This document shows, piece after piece, positions 8,346 to 19,817 of a stretch of 24,692 nt of DNA. Position 1 is the first letter of the stretch. Every line of letters begins with the position of its first letter. A program made the position numbers and the translations under genes. Origin of the DNA: Lindgomyces ingoldianus (Eukaryota > Ascomycota > Dothideomycetes > Pleosporales > Lindgomycetaceae); NCBI RefSeq assembly GCF_010093535.1, contig NW_022985238.1:1-24692 (forward strand), given 5' to 3'. Below the pieces are notes generated by a model. That model saw only the letters and a list, made by a program, of their open reading frames with translations, was not told the DNA's origin and made no database searches.

Positions 8346-8384
8346 ACTCGACCAAATCCGGGACGTTACGTCTGACTATCTTAG

Positions 8385-9526
8385 TACGTTTCTACTATAT
8401 AATTAACATAAAGACTACTTACAAGTCTTAACTATAATAATTAAGAATCCTTATATAGCTTAACAACTTAGCAGAAGTTATAACATAACACTAAAATAAA
8501 TATAATCTAAAAGAGCTAAAAGCTTAGAGTAAATTACTCTTTAATAAAGCTAGTTTTTTTATAATTAAAAAGCCTTAATTATCTTTTTAAAAAAGTAGTT
8601 TTTATTAAAGTAGTAAGTCTTTTTTTTACTAAAGAAAGCTCTCTTACAGTTATAAGATATACATAGAATAAAAAAGAAATTAAAAGTAATTTTAAAAAGT
8701 GTAAAGTAGAAAAAACATCTTACTTTTATTTACTATATAAAAAAATTTATAAATAAGAGGCTGTTGTTTTTAGCTATAGTAAAATTCTTTTAATAAGAGT
8801 TATAATACTACTATAACTTTAAGGTTTTTTACTACTTTTTATATAAGTAATTACTAGTAAGAAGAGAGATGTTTATAAAAAAAGTATTTTTAAATTTATT
8901 ATTATAATAGTTACTACTAGGTAACTTACAACACTAGGGTAGCTAAAAGAAGTTATTTTTGTTAACTTTAGCCTTAGCCTTTACATTAACATACTGCTAA
9001 AAAATAGCTTTTATTAAAACTTTAGCTTTTTTATACTATAATAAGTGCTTTCTTTAATAATTTTTAAACTAAATAAAATAAAGTTAAAAGTTAAGTATAG
9101 TTATAACATAGTAATAAAATATAAAAAGTTTTAAAATAAACTTACTCTAGTATAACATTAACTTTTTAATACTATATAATATACTATTTTTAAAGTAAAA
9201 GCTTTTATTTTTATGCTTTACTTTTTTCTACACTTTATAAAGTTTATTATGAAAGTGCTAAAAATTAATAATTATTATTTAAAAAAACTTATACTTACTA
9301 TTAACTTTAATTTTTTTAGTTATAAAGTAAAAAACTTTAAAAAACTTATAAAAGTAGTTTACTTTTTTTTACTTATTTTTAGTTATTACTTTAGTAAGAG
9401 TAGAAATGCTAAGTGTAGTAAAGTTATTATTAGTGCCTTTTTACTTTTAAATAAATATTATAATAGTTGTTTTAAGCTTATAACAGCATAATAGCATAAG
9501 ATATACTAAATACTAGTAAACACTGC
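8385..9526. other. AT-rich degenerate repeat, left flank of the gypsy insertion
   Basis: Composition shifts sharply from the island to mostly A and T near 8385. No domain is recognisable. An open frame at 9213-9491 has only Phe, Leu, Lys, Ile, Asn and Tyr-type residues and is best read as a by-product of AT enrichment. With 22693-23705 it forms the pre-insertion target of the large gypsy element. Confidence 0.6.
9522..9526. repeat. target-site duplication ACTGC, left copy
   Basis: ACTGC directly precedes the TGTAAGG start of the 5' LTR and recurs directly after the 3' LTR at 22693-22697. Confidence 0.9.
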
Positions 9527-9727
9527 TGTAAGGCCGGATGTCCCAGAACGGGCCAGTATGGCCTCACCTGACCTGTTTGGAGGTCGTATGACCTGTGCTT
9601 TGTATATAAGCATAAATTCTAACAAGTAAAGCTTAGCAGCAATTTGTCTCTCTTATAATACACTTCTATCTTTCTTTAAAAGCTTGCTCTTAGTGCTATC
9701 TGTGCTACTTACTATTTTATCTTTACA
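9527..9727 (+). repeat. 5' LTR of the outer gypsy element
   Basis: 201 bp, TGTAAGG...TTTACA. A TATA box GTATATAAG lies near 9600. About 65 bp (about 9554-9595, with partial extension either side) is unaltered between the two LTRs and carries GACCT / AGGTC / GACCT half-sites. The downstream half differs from the 3' LTR at many positions, always T or A in this copy. Confidence 0.95.
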
Positions 9728-9889
9728 TTTAAATTACTCTATAAGCTAGTATACTGCTTAAGGGCAACATTCCTATGTAATAGTGTTAAAGCAAAACACT
9801 AGAAGAGAATTAAATGCAACTAGCGCTTAAAAATTACCTAAGAAGCTAGCTAAGACTACTACTTTTAGAAATACTTAACTAGGGTTAAC

Positions 9890-11050
9890 ACTAACGCAGG
9901 GAGGAATAGAGTAAAAGATAAGTAAAAAGGATAATAAAAATCTTTATAAATTAGGCTTATTAAGCTATCTAGAAGGCGTTTAGGGCCTAGAAGAGGTTAG
10001 AAGGGCTAGTGCAGGACTAAGCAACGCACAGTCTACCCCCGCGAATTAGGCTTTAACAGAAGCCTGCGCCTAGCTGTAAGAGCAGCAGGAAGTGTAAGAA
10101 CTAGCTAGGATAATAAAAATCTATTATTAATTTAAAGCAGGTAATATAAACGCGCTTAATAAGTTGCTAACTAAAGTATTAAATGTTATTATACTAAAAC
10201 TTACCTAAAACTAAGTAAACCTACCACGTCCTAAACTGCTGCACTAATATAAAAAGAAGAATAGGGCAGACTATAACTAGTAGTGTAGGGATAATAAGGA
10301 CTATTATTAAAAAAGTTTATTAAGCTTTGCTTAAAAATTATAGAAGATCTCTTTTAGCCTATAATATATTAATAAAACACTATAATTACTATAAGAGACA
10401 TACTACACTTATTTAAAGCTTATTAACTTATTATAGTTACTAACATAGCAAGATCTTAAAAATAAAATGCTTAATGCATTAAGTACTCTAGCAGAATAAA
10501 AAAGAGTAGCTTATAATGCTATAAAGAACTATAAATAATAACTTAATTAGTTCTTAACTAAACTTCTAGCCTACCTTAGGCTATTATAGACTAAAGTTAA
10601 CAAGAAGAGCCTAGATAAAATAACAGCAGACTTTAGTAGCACACTATTTAATAAGATTAAGTGTAATCTAACATATATCTTATAAAGTAAGCAAGAGACG
10701 CTAGCTTAGGTAAAAGAGTAGAGCAACATATCCTACTGCTGCCTGCAAAAAAGAAAAGAGCTAAAGTTAAAAAAAAAAGAACATAAAAGCGTTCTACCTT
10801 ACCTCTAGCTAATAAGGACCTAAAGAAGCTTAAAAAAAAATAAAAAAAGCCTTTAAGCTAAAAAAAAGCTAAAAAAAGTAGAAATTTAATAAAATAAAAG
10901 TTACTTACTAGAATTATAAGTAGCTAAGTTATATTTCCCTAGATTGTCTTATAAAGGATAAAGATAAAAACAAGTCTAATAAAAATAAGTAAAAAAGAAA
11001 AAAGTAAAGCTAGAAAAACTAAGCTTCTTTTTTCTAGCCTATATTACCCT
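9890..11050 (+). pseudogene. outer gypsy Gag, with mutated zinc knuckle
   Basis: Stops occur every few codons, so limits are approximate. The clearest landmark is at 10906-10947, which reads Y-stop-N-Y-K-stop-L-S-Y-I-S-L-D-C. It keeps the spacing of a CX2CX4HX4C knuckle with the first two Cys and the His changed to Tyr (TGC/CAC to TAC) and the last Cys kept. A Lys-rich stretch precedes it (10740-10900). Gag would package the element RNA. The capsid portion (about 9960-10700) is not individually recognisable beyond its position. Confidence 0.6.
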
Positions 11051-11789
11051 AGTAAGTAATAAAAAGGAGCTTAAAAACCTTTAAAACTTATTATACCTAA
11101 AAAAGTTAACTTTATTATTAGTAATAGTAAGCATAAGGTTATTAGAAGACTTTTAAGCTGTAGTAAATAAAAAAGCTTAATTAAACATTTATTTACTATA
11201 ATAGCTAAGAAGCAGGATCTTAAGATTAAGCCCCTGCTAAGTGTCTTTCTAAAGGCACCTAATAGATTAGACTTTGCTGTCTATAGCTTTATAGTTATAA
11301 ACATAAAAATTATAGACTCTTAAGAAAAAGTTTAAACTTATAAAGTGCTGTTTATAGTAACAGACCTAAAGGGACTCTTAATATATTTAAGTTTACTTTA
11401 AATTAATTAGTTTAATCTAAAGCTAAACTTTTATATAAGACATATGTTATTTAGGGGCGTAAAAGACTATAGTGTGCTAAAGTACACTAAGGTGGCCTTA
11501 GAAGACACAGCAGAGTTTAAGTAAACTATATAAAGTCCTAATACAGATGTCTACATCTATAGTGTGCTGTCTAATAACACTAAAGATTTTTTAGGACCTA
11601 TAAAGCTTAAGTTAAGACTAGAGTACAAAGAATATGCAAACATAGTTAAGTCTAATAAGATGTTAGAAGTACTACTATATAGCCTACAGGATCTAGCTAT
11701 TAAGCTAAAGGAAAGGACAAAGCCTTCTTACTAACTACTATATAACTTATTAGAGTATAAGTTATAGTATCTTTATAAATATATTAATA

Positions 11790-12420
11790 ATTATCTGTAA
11801 AAAAAGTAAATTTAGAGGTCTAAGTCTTTTACAGAAGCTCTAATCCTATTTATAAAAAAGAAAGATAAAGGGTTAAAGCTTTATGTAAATTATAAAGGCC
11901 TAAACTAAATTATAATAAAAAATTATTACTTACTGCTACTTATCTTAGAATCTCTTAAAAGACTTAAAAAGGTAAAGTAGTATATAAAGCTAAATATCTA
12001 TAATGCATACTATATATTACATATTTGTAAAGAAGATAAGTAGAAGACAGCATTCTAGACTTAATATAGTTATTTTAAGTACTAAGTTATGCCTTTTAGT
12101 CTTACTAATACTCCTGCAGCTTTTTAGGCTTATATTAATTAGGCCCTAGCAGGGTTAGTTAATGTAACATGTATTATGTACCTTAATAATATTCTAGTCT
12201 ATTCTAACATAAAAGAGAAATAAGTTATTTATGTTAAAAAAGTGCTATAGAAATTATGTAAAGTAAAGCTTTTTTTAAAACTTAGTAAGTGCAAATTTTA
12301 CACATAAAAGACTAAGTACCTAGGGTACATAGTTTACCTAGAAGGAGTTAAAGTTAACTCTTTAAAAATTAAGATAATCTAGAAGTAGCTAATGCTAAAG
12401 ACTGTTTAGAATATTTGTGT
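11790..12420 (+). pseudogene. outer gypsy reverse transcriptase, RIP-inactivated
   Basis: From about 11808 the plus strand reads FIRSKSFTEALILFIKKKDK, then LKLYVNYKGLN. This matches the gypsy reverse transcriptase opening in which a catalytic Asp precedes YRGLN (here Asn). The active-site box at 12179-12205 reads YLNNILVYS where the family has YxDD, both Asp changed to Asn by G-to-A. LNTPAAF-like and FXVMPFSLTNTPAAF blocks lie near 12080-12125. Stops are frequent. Reverse transcription by this copy is impossible. Confidence 0.85.
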
Positions 12421-12559
12421 TTTTATAAGGTTTATAAACTACTATAGGCAGTTTATTACTAACTTTTTTTTAATTACCCTGCCTCTTACTAAGCTAACCT
12501 AAAAGGGCCTAAATGCAGTAAAGGGTAGTTAAAAATAAAAGCAGGAAGAAAGTTAAAAG

Positions 12560-12960
12560 CTTAATATTAGTTCTAAAAGCAAAGTAGCCTTTTAAAAGCT
12601 TTAAAACTTATTCTTTAAAGTTCTTATATTAGCTTATTTTAATGCTAATAGAAAAACTAAAGTAGAGGTTAACACCTTAGAGGGCGTAATTTATAGCTTT
12701 TTAAGCTAATTAGTCTTAAATAAGACTAAAGGGGCTTAATAAAGGCTAATTAGCTTCTTTTTAAAAAAAGATAAGTAAGGCTAAGTATAATTATAATACT
12801 TATAATAAGAAGTTGCTTGCTATTAACAAAAGTTTAGCACATTAGCAACATTACCTTTAAAGTCTACTATTTAAACTTTTTATAGACTATAATAATCTTT
12901 GCTAGTTTATAAAAACTAAAACTTTAAACTACTAGCAGGTCTAAGCTTATAAAAAGATAA
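12560..12960 (+). pseudogene. outer gypsy RNase H region, degraded
   Basis: A block around 12600-12710 reads FFKVLILAYFNANRKTKVEV followed by NTLEGVIYSFLS. It matches the gypsy tether/RNase H start, in which an Asp-rich DASD motif follows. Here Asn-Thr replaces the catalytic Asp context. The remainder toward 12960 is too damaged to delimit. Confidence 0.6.
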
Positions 12961-13439
12961 TAGAATATAATTTTGTTATTATGCACTATCTAGAGAAGCT
13001 AAACCTAGTAGATAGACTCTTAAGAAGACCTAACTACATTAAGGAGTTATAATAGCCTTTTTAGAAGAGGAATGCAGCGTATGTAATAAACATGCGCAAC
13101 CTCTTAAATTAATAAAATTATAATAAGAAATTAATAGTTATAGCTATTACATATTCTTAAGATTTTTTAGGCTTAGCTAAGAACTACTTTAAAAAAAAAC
13201 AAAGGCTAAAATAGCTAGATTCTAAAAGAGCTATAAGCAAAAAACTAGAAAAGGATAATAATAAGAACCTTATGTTAAGTATTAGAGAAGACTATAATAA
13301 AACAGACTTATTAAACACTAAGAGTAAAATAAAGAATAAAAAGAACTTTAATAAAGACACTTATCCCTAAAATAGGCTAAAATAACATGCTATAGCTAAT
13401 ATAGAAAGAAAGACCCTAATAATAGACTAAGAGAAGGCA

Positions 13440-14470
13440 AAAGTGTTCTAAGAGTGCTACAACAGCCTATTAGCAGGCCACTTTAGTGTAAAAAAGACAC
13501 TTAAAAAGATTATATGTTAATATAATTAGAAAGGGCTTAGAAAGGATGTAAAGGTGTACTATAATAACTACCTAAAGTGCAGATAATTAGTAGCTCTACA
13601 ACACTGCCTATATAGGCTCCTTCACCCTTTGCTACCGCCTAATAGGCTCTAGTAGGATGTTACAATAGATTTTATAACACAGCTGCCCCCTTATAAATAC
13701 TTAGAGTTAGTATATAATGCAATCCTTATAATAGTAAACTGTCTTACTAAGATAGCCTACTATGTGCTAGCTAGAGCTAATTAGGAGGCTTTAGACCTAG
13801 TAAAGGTTTAGTTAAAAAAAGTTATTTACTTTTATAAAGTTTTAAAGAACATTATCTTTAATTAAAGGCTAATAATAAACTTAAAGTACTAAAATAGTTT
13901 TTATTACTATTTTAGCACATAAAGGATTCTCTTGTTAGCCTACTATTCTAAAACTAATAGGCAGACTAAAAGATAAAACTAAACTCTAGAACAGTACCTT
14001 AGATGTTACTATTGCCTAGAACAAGATAATTAAGTAATGTAGTTACTAATAGTAGAGTTTATGTATAACAATAGCGTACATGTGACTACAGGAGTTACTC
14101 CTTTCTAAGCATACTACAGAGCAAACCTAAGAGGGCCAGATTAGCCTAGAGAACCCCTAGGTTAGGGGGAATTGCACATAGTAAACAGAGTTGCTGTAAA
14201 AGCACTTACTCTATAGTTAAAATACTGCTAGAAAATTATTGCTGCAAATATATATTAAAAAAAGTATGTAGACAAATAATAGAAGCATATATAGCTATAA
14301 GTAAAAGATAAGGTATTAGTCTCTAATAAACACATAAAATTAATAAGGCTAAAAAAAAAGTTAGACTAGAAGTTCTTAAGACTAAGAAAAGTTATAGGCT
14401 AGATTAGCGTAGAGGTGTATAAAGTAGACCTACTTAATCTAGGAGAAGTTTATCTAGTGTTCTATGTCTT
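13440..14470 (+). pseudogene. outer gypsy integrase, first part, split by the nested insertion
   Basis: A zinc-binding start (CYNSLLAGHFSVKKTLKKI, about 13455-13510) is followed by DVTIDFITQLPPYKYLELVY with the first catalytic Asp intact at 13668-13670. VNCLTKIAYYVLA follows, where the second Asp region reads Asn. The C-terminal beta-barrel reads VYKVDLLNLGEVYLVFYVF just before 14470. There the element is cut in the conserved HPVFHVSLLEPY-type block by the inner element. Reading resumes at 20136. Integrase would insert the cDNA; this copy is broken both by stops and by the insertion. Confidence 0.85.
14466..14470. repeat. target-site duplication GTCTT, left copy
   Basis: GTCTT directly precedes the inner LTR and recurs at 20136-20140 directly after the other inner LTR. 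Confidence 0.92.
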
Positions 14471-14788
14471 TGTCACGATTGTGCACGAGTAAGGTTATAG
14501 AGCTTCACAGAGGTCTAGTTCAATTACTACGTGAGGTATTATAGTAGGTACAAGACGTTGTGTAAGGAACAGAAAGGTTTAGAAGGAAATTAGTAATTAA
14601 ATACTTAGCTTAGAAGTCTAAGCGCTTTAGGTATAAATTAAGCCTGTTTTAAGTTTAGTTAGTGTTAAGGCAGTTTATGCTTAAGTTTATATCTATGTTA
14701 TGTTATGTTTATGTTAGACGTGCACTAATAATACTCTAGTACGCGTCTAATACAGTTATGTCTAGGATCTAGGGAGGATACTGTAACA
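14471..14788 (-). repeat. 3' LTR of the nested gypsy element
   Basis: 318 bp. Plus-strand ends are TGTCACGATTG... and ...GATACTGTAACA, giving TGTYAC terminal inversion with the partner. The left part (14471-14590) keeps CpG and TGA/TCA sites that are mutated in the partner copy. Confidence 0.93.
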
Positions 14789-14803
14789 GTACCCTCCCTC
14801 TTA
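14789..14803 (-). promoter_or_regulatory. polypurine tract of the nested gypsy element
   Basis: Minus strand TAAGAGGGAGGGTAC abuts the TGTTACAG LTR terminus, the expected plus-strand priming site. Confidence 0.75.
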
Positions 14804-15779
14804 TTAGGAAAGGAATCCTTTACATTAGTAGTTCTAGCATTAAGTTGTCTTTATTAGAGTACAGGTTTAGTTTAGATAAGTATTAGGCATAGAATTAGGT
14901 TACTATAAAGTTCTCTTACAAAGCTTCTATAGGTTCCTATAATAGTTTGTTGTATCTAGTCTATTTTATAAAGTATTTATAAGTATGTTTCTTCTTATTA
15001 AACTAAATCTATTTAACATTTTCTACAACATATTCTAGTTTGTTATTTATAATAATAAGTTTAAGTAGCAGGTTTAGCTATCTAGGTAGATAGTTAGATT
15101 TAGAGGCTACTTAGCACAGCAATAATACGTAGAACACAGGGTGTATCTTTATGCTGTTAGGTAGGATTAATTAGTAAGTGTGCAATAAGACTATATAGGC
15201 TACTATAAAGGGGCTAAAGTTCTTCTAATTAAGTTTTTTTAATTATTAGTTTGTTTAGATATTTCTAGCATCTAGCTAGACTTTCTTGCTAGCTGCATAC
15301 GCAAGGGCAAAGGTTTAGGATTAGTTTACATACTCTTGTTAAAAAGCTTAAGCTTATATAAGCTTTTTATAAACATATTTAAATATGTTTTAGATCTTAT
15401 TAATAAGTCTATTTACATTTATTACTTATATAAATTAATAAGTTAGTTAGGGGGTATTTATAAGTAGTTTAAATCTTATTTAGGGGTAGTATCTATAGTT
15501 TGCTAAGAACAGAGATACTTATATTAATTTAGATGTTATGTTATTAGCTTTAAACTATGCTATAGCTAACTATTTTACTTAGTTATCCTACTAGTAGTTT
15601 ATGTACACTTATAGAACTTATTCTATTACAGCGTTTATGTTCTTAGTCTAGCTGTTAGTCTCTAGGTAAAAAGCTGTAGATAGATAAGGGATAATTTAAA
15701 GCTATTTACAGAGTTTGTCCTAAAAGGCTAAGATAAACTACGTACCTCTATCTAATATAATTATGTTAGGCAGGCTATA

Positions 15780-16110
15780 GTAAACTTATATGTATTAGTA
15801 GAATAACTAGGCTATATTAGAGGCAGTTATAAAGGAACATAGTATTAAGTGTTAATACTTAGTTAAGTAATTAACAACTACTATAATATTTATATACCTT
15901 TTAGATAAAAGTAGGTCTATAATAAAATTAATTAATATGTCTTTTTAAGCTTATTTAGAGATTAGAAGTAGTTTAAGTAGGCTATTATACCTTTTTTAAA
16001 AGGCCTTTACTTTACAGCAAGTATAGCAACATAATATGTATTAGCGTACAGTATAGAACATGCGGGGCCAGTAGTACTCTCTCTATAGTAGGTTAAGAGT
16101 CTTTCCTTTG
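15780..16110 (-). pseudogene. nested gypsy integrase, zinc-binding end and catalytic core
   Basis: The minus strand around 16060-16010 reads WPRMFYTVR-stop-YILCCYTCC, the C-terminal half of the gypsy HHCC zinc domain. At about 15940-15840 another frame reads INFIIDLLLSKRYINIIVVV followed by NYLTKY. This matches the integrase core (DFIxDLP...VVVDRLTK) with Asp changed to Asn at both expected positions. The two blocks are in different frames, so a small indel lies between them. The integrase tail toward 14810 is not clearly recognisable. Confidence 0.7.
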
Positions 16111-16599
16111 CCTAGGTGTTCTCTAACAGGCAAGTTGTGTACAATTTAGAGTAGTTTAATTCTTAGTTTGTTAGAATTAAAGATTATAAGTTAGTTATAG
16201 TAATATAGCTTACTATTTTAGTTTTTATAGTTAGCTAGTGTTACCTTCTTTAACTAACTAGCGCTGTTTTAGAGCAGGTCTAAAGTTTCTTAAATAAATT
16301 TATTATTTAAATACTTATTAGTAATAATTTAATTAATTATTTAATCTATTTTATTTAAGTTAAGGTCTAAAAATAGCTTAAGTTAAAGTAGAGTTTAGTG
16401 TTAAGCCTTTTACACTTTTTTCTAAGCAAGAATGTCTTAGAATTACCTTATAAAAGTATCTAGTTTCTCTCTGTCTTAACTAAAACAATAAGTAATCTTA
16501 AAATTAAAATAAAACAGGTATTTAGACTAATAGGCTTATTAGTAGCTAAGTTATTTTATAGTTGCAAAGTACTATAAGTTCTTATAGTTAGATAGGACC

Positions 16600-16890
16600 T
16601 ATATTAAATGCGCTACACCTTCTAGTTTAGGTTGCTATTATTTAAAGTAGCATACTATAGCAAGTAATTCTTTATTATAGATCTTATAATTACCTTCTGC
16701 AAGACTTATTCTTTTTAAAAAGTATATAATAGGCCTAATAGTCCTATCTAGCTTAGTCTAGAAAAGAACTTCTGCTACTACATAGTCTAAAGCATTAGCT
16801 TCTATAAGTATTAGTAGTTTAAAGTTAAAGTAGTAGAGTATTAAGGCTTTAGTAAAGGCTTTTTTTAGCTAGTTAAAAAACTGTTAGTAA
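16600..16890 (-). pseudogene. nested gypsy RNase H, degraded
   Basis: Minus-strand blocks read KKAFTKALILYYFNFKLLIL, IEANALDYVVAEVLF, TKLDRTIRPIIYFLKRISL and AEGNYKIYNKELLAIV. The last is the conserved NYxIxxKELLAIV element of gypsy RNase H with its Glu intact. The Asp expected in the ETDASD block is Asn. Confidence 0.75.
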
Positions 16891-16999
16891 TTTAAGTTAA
16901 AGTTAAATTAAACTTTTTTCTTAGTAAGTGTAATTATAAAGCTTACTAGCTGTAAGAAGTTATTAATAAATTATTAGTAAAAGTTAGTAAATTTTATAA

Positions 17000-17610
17000 A
17001 AGCTTAAACATTCTTTATGTCCTTTAGGTATTACTAATCTAGCATAGTCTAAACCTTAATAGGGTCTATTTAGATGCTATCTATAAAGATTACATATCCT
17101 AAATATGTAACCTTTAATTAGTAGAACTTACATTTGTCTATGTTAAGTTACAGACCTACTTCTTCTATAGCTTTTAGCACTAGGCGTACATACTGTTTAT
17201 GCTCTAAAAGGCTATTACTGTAGATTAGAATATTATTAATATACATAGTGCAGAACACGTCTAGGTAGAGTTAGAGCAAGTTGTTTATAAAATGTTAAAA
17301 AGTACTAGGCGCGTTAGCTAAGCTAAAGGGCATTACTAAGTACTTAAATAGTCTATATTAGGTCTAAAACGCTGTTAGCTACTTATTACCCTTTACTATT
17401 CTTAGCTTATTAAAGGCAGTAATAATATCTAACTTTATAAAATACTTTACTTTACTTAGTTAGCTTAGAGTTTCTTATAAAAGAAGAATTAAGTATTAGT
17501 TCTTAATAGTAACAGTGTTTAGTCCTTAGTAGTTAACATAGAATTAAAGCCTACTCTTAGGTTTCTTTATAAATAGTATAAGTAACACTACTAGTAAAAA
17601 GCTAGCTTAA
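17000..17610 (-). pseudogene. nested gypsy reverse transcriptase, RIP-inactivated
   Basis: From about 17570 the minus strand reads KKPKSRL-stop-FYVNY-stop-GLN, then TVTIKN-stop-YLILLL. This is the opening of a gypsy reverse transcriptase. The catalytic box at 17243-17232 reads YINN within FCTMYINNILIYS, where the family has YxDD. Both Asp have become Asn, and stops interrupt the rest. Confidence 0.85.
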
Positions 17611-18579
17611 ATAAACCTTTTTTTTAAGTTCTTATTAAAGTATTTTTAGAGCACTTTTAATTTATTTAGCAACATCTTATATAGTAGCCTATAACTAGGT
17701 TGTTTACTAGGCTTAAGAGTTATCTAGTAATTATATAGACATTATATTAAAAGCTTATTAAACTTATTTTAGAAAAAGATATATAACAAGTTATAATAGT
17801 CTTAAAAAACTATTATCTTTAAGTTAGTGTGTTTTTAGGGAGCTAAAGCTTAGTCTATATTAGAAATTATAACTGCGTAGATTTTATAATCTAGTTATTA
17901 AGCTAAGGTTACAAACAAGGCAGGTTCTATATAGCAGATGTCTATCTACTATTTAAGTCCTAGTTTATGTTTAAATTAAGTAAGTAAAAGTTCCTTAAAA
18001 GCTTTCTTTTTTTTAGGTTTAAGTAGTTATTAAATTATTTTACATAGCCTATCTTAGTAAAAGGCCTAGCTTGTTAGCTTTACTTAGGTAGTTCTTTTCT
18101 AGGTTATTAAAAAGTAGGTCTAGAAACCTTCTATATTAAGTGCTATTTAAGTGTTGTTTAGGTGTAAGCATAAGCATATATTTTAGCATTAAAAAAAGTT
18201 AAAGTTTAGAACTTACTCTTAGTAATTAAAGGCAACCTTATGCTAATACAGCTATAGTTGTTCTAGGATTAAGTTATAATGTCCTATGTTTATTACATAG
18301 AGCTTAATCTACTCCTTATAGTGTTAGTAGGTAATTATAATAGTTATAGTATAAAAAATAAAACTTTTTTTAAGTTATTTTTTATTAAATCTAGTTAGGT
18401 AAATTATTTAGGTAAGTAGTGTTAATTAAAGATTTAGTTTATGTGCTAGTTCTCTGTTAATGTAACCTATGCTATTTACTTCTAAGTTAATAAAAGCCTA
18501 TATTAAGGCTAATATAGTTCTTTATTATAAATATATAAAAATATTAACTTAGTACTTTTAGTTATTAGTAGGGGACTTA

Positions 18580-19800
18580 GCCTATAGGTTAGCAGAGATC
18601 TAGTGTTAAATTAGTCCTAAGAGGTAACTTAGCTCTAGGACAAGCCTTTTTGCAGGCTCCTACTGCTATAGCTGCAGCTACATTAAGAGTAGTAAGAAGG
18701 ATTAGGGCTTAAATATAAGTTAAAGCCCTTATAAAAACAAAATTAAAATAGTAAAAATCTTTAACAAGTACTAGCAGCACTACTTGCGTAGACTTAAGAA
18801 AGGGGAATAAAGCAGTTTTAAAAAATATAACTATGCTTACTATACTTAAAGCATTAACTTTTTTTTTTATAATTTTTACACTTTTTAGAACTAACTAGAG
18901 CATAATTTAAATTAATTTTTATTACATTAAGGTTCTTATTTACAACTGCGCTAGTTTAGGGGCGTATTAGGGCTTGTACAGGAAGGAACCTTATGTTATT
19001 ATTATAGGTAGCAATTAAGTTTACATACGCGTTAAGGTTGTTTAGAAGGGGTTCTTCTACTATAGCATGTTACAGTTTAGTTAAGAGGGAGTTATATAAG
19101 GCTGTAATTAAACCTATCTTATTTAGGCCTATATTAGATGTAAGTTAGTAGAACTTAGTAAAGTGTAAAGTAAAACTTTTTCTTTTTTATTATAAAGTGT
19201 TTAGGTAACTTAGAGCTGTTAACTTTTTATTTAAGTCTCTATAAGTTGCTTACAGAAACACTATAAATTAATTTAAGTTAATAATATCCTTATCTATTAG
19301 TAAGTTAATTAAGGCTATTATATTATAGTTAAGTTAAAAGTAAGCATATAGTAACTAAAAGTGTTTAAAGAAGAATTAGTCTATGTTTCCTTTAAGTTTA
19401 TATTAAAGCTTGTGTAGAAAGAAAGGTAGGTCTTTTTATTTTCTATTAAATAGTAGGGGATTAAGAAGTTAGTTAGATTTTATTACTAAGTTAAAAAAGT
19501 TACAGGTTATAAGCAGTGTTAGGTAGAAAAAAGTTAAGCTATCTCTAGACTTTTAGGTAGGCTTTAAGGCTAGTAAGTTCTTAGTTCCTACTACTATAAT
19601 AAAAGTTAAAGCAGAAATAGACTGCTTAATAACATAAAGCTATTTTTTAAAGTTCTTTTAAAAAGCTTTAAAGCTTATAACATAGTAGCTTTTCTATAAA
19701 GTAAGCGCTTTTTAGAAAGCTTCTTAGCTTACTTTAATAGCTTAGAGTTATGTAAGTACTAAGCTTATTAGATTAGATTTAGAGGCTATTTTTAGCTAAA
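18580..19800 (-). pseudogene. nested gypsy Gag region, not resolved
   Basis: By position this 1.2 kb between the reverse transcriptase/protease part and the 5' LTR should encode Gag. All frames carry dense stops. Short open blocks near 18640-18600 contain CKKACPRAK and could be the end of a zinc knuckle, but spacing does not fit cleanly. No capsid motif is certain. Confidence 0.4.
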
Positions 19801-19817
19801 GTTTTAACACAACATAA

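Noticed and set aside
9213..9491. 92-codon open frame in the left AT-rich flank
   Set aside because: Composition is nearly all Phe, Leu, Lys, Ile, Asn and Tyr. This is what AT-saturated DNA yields by chance once TGG and CAG are lost, and no motif is present.
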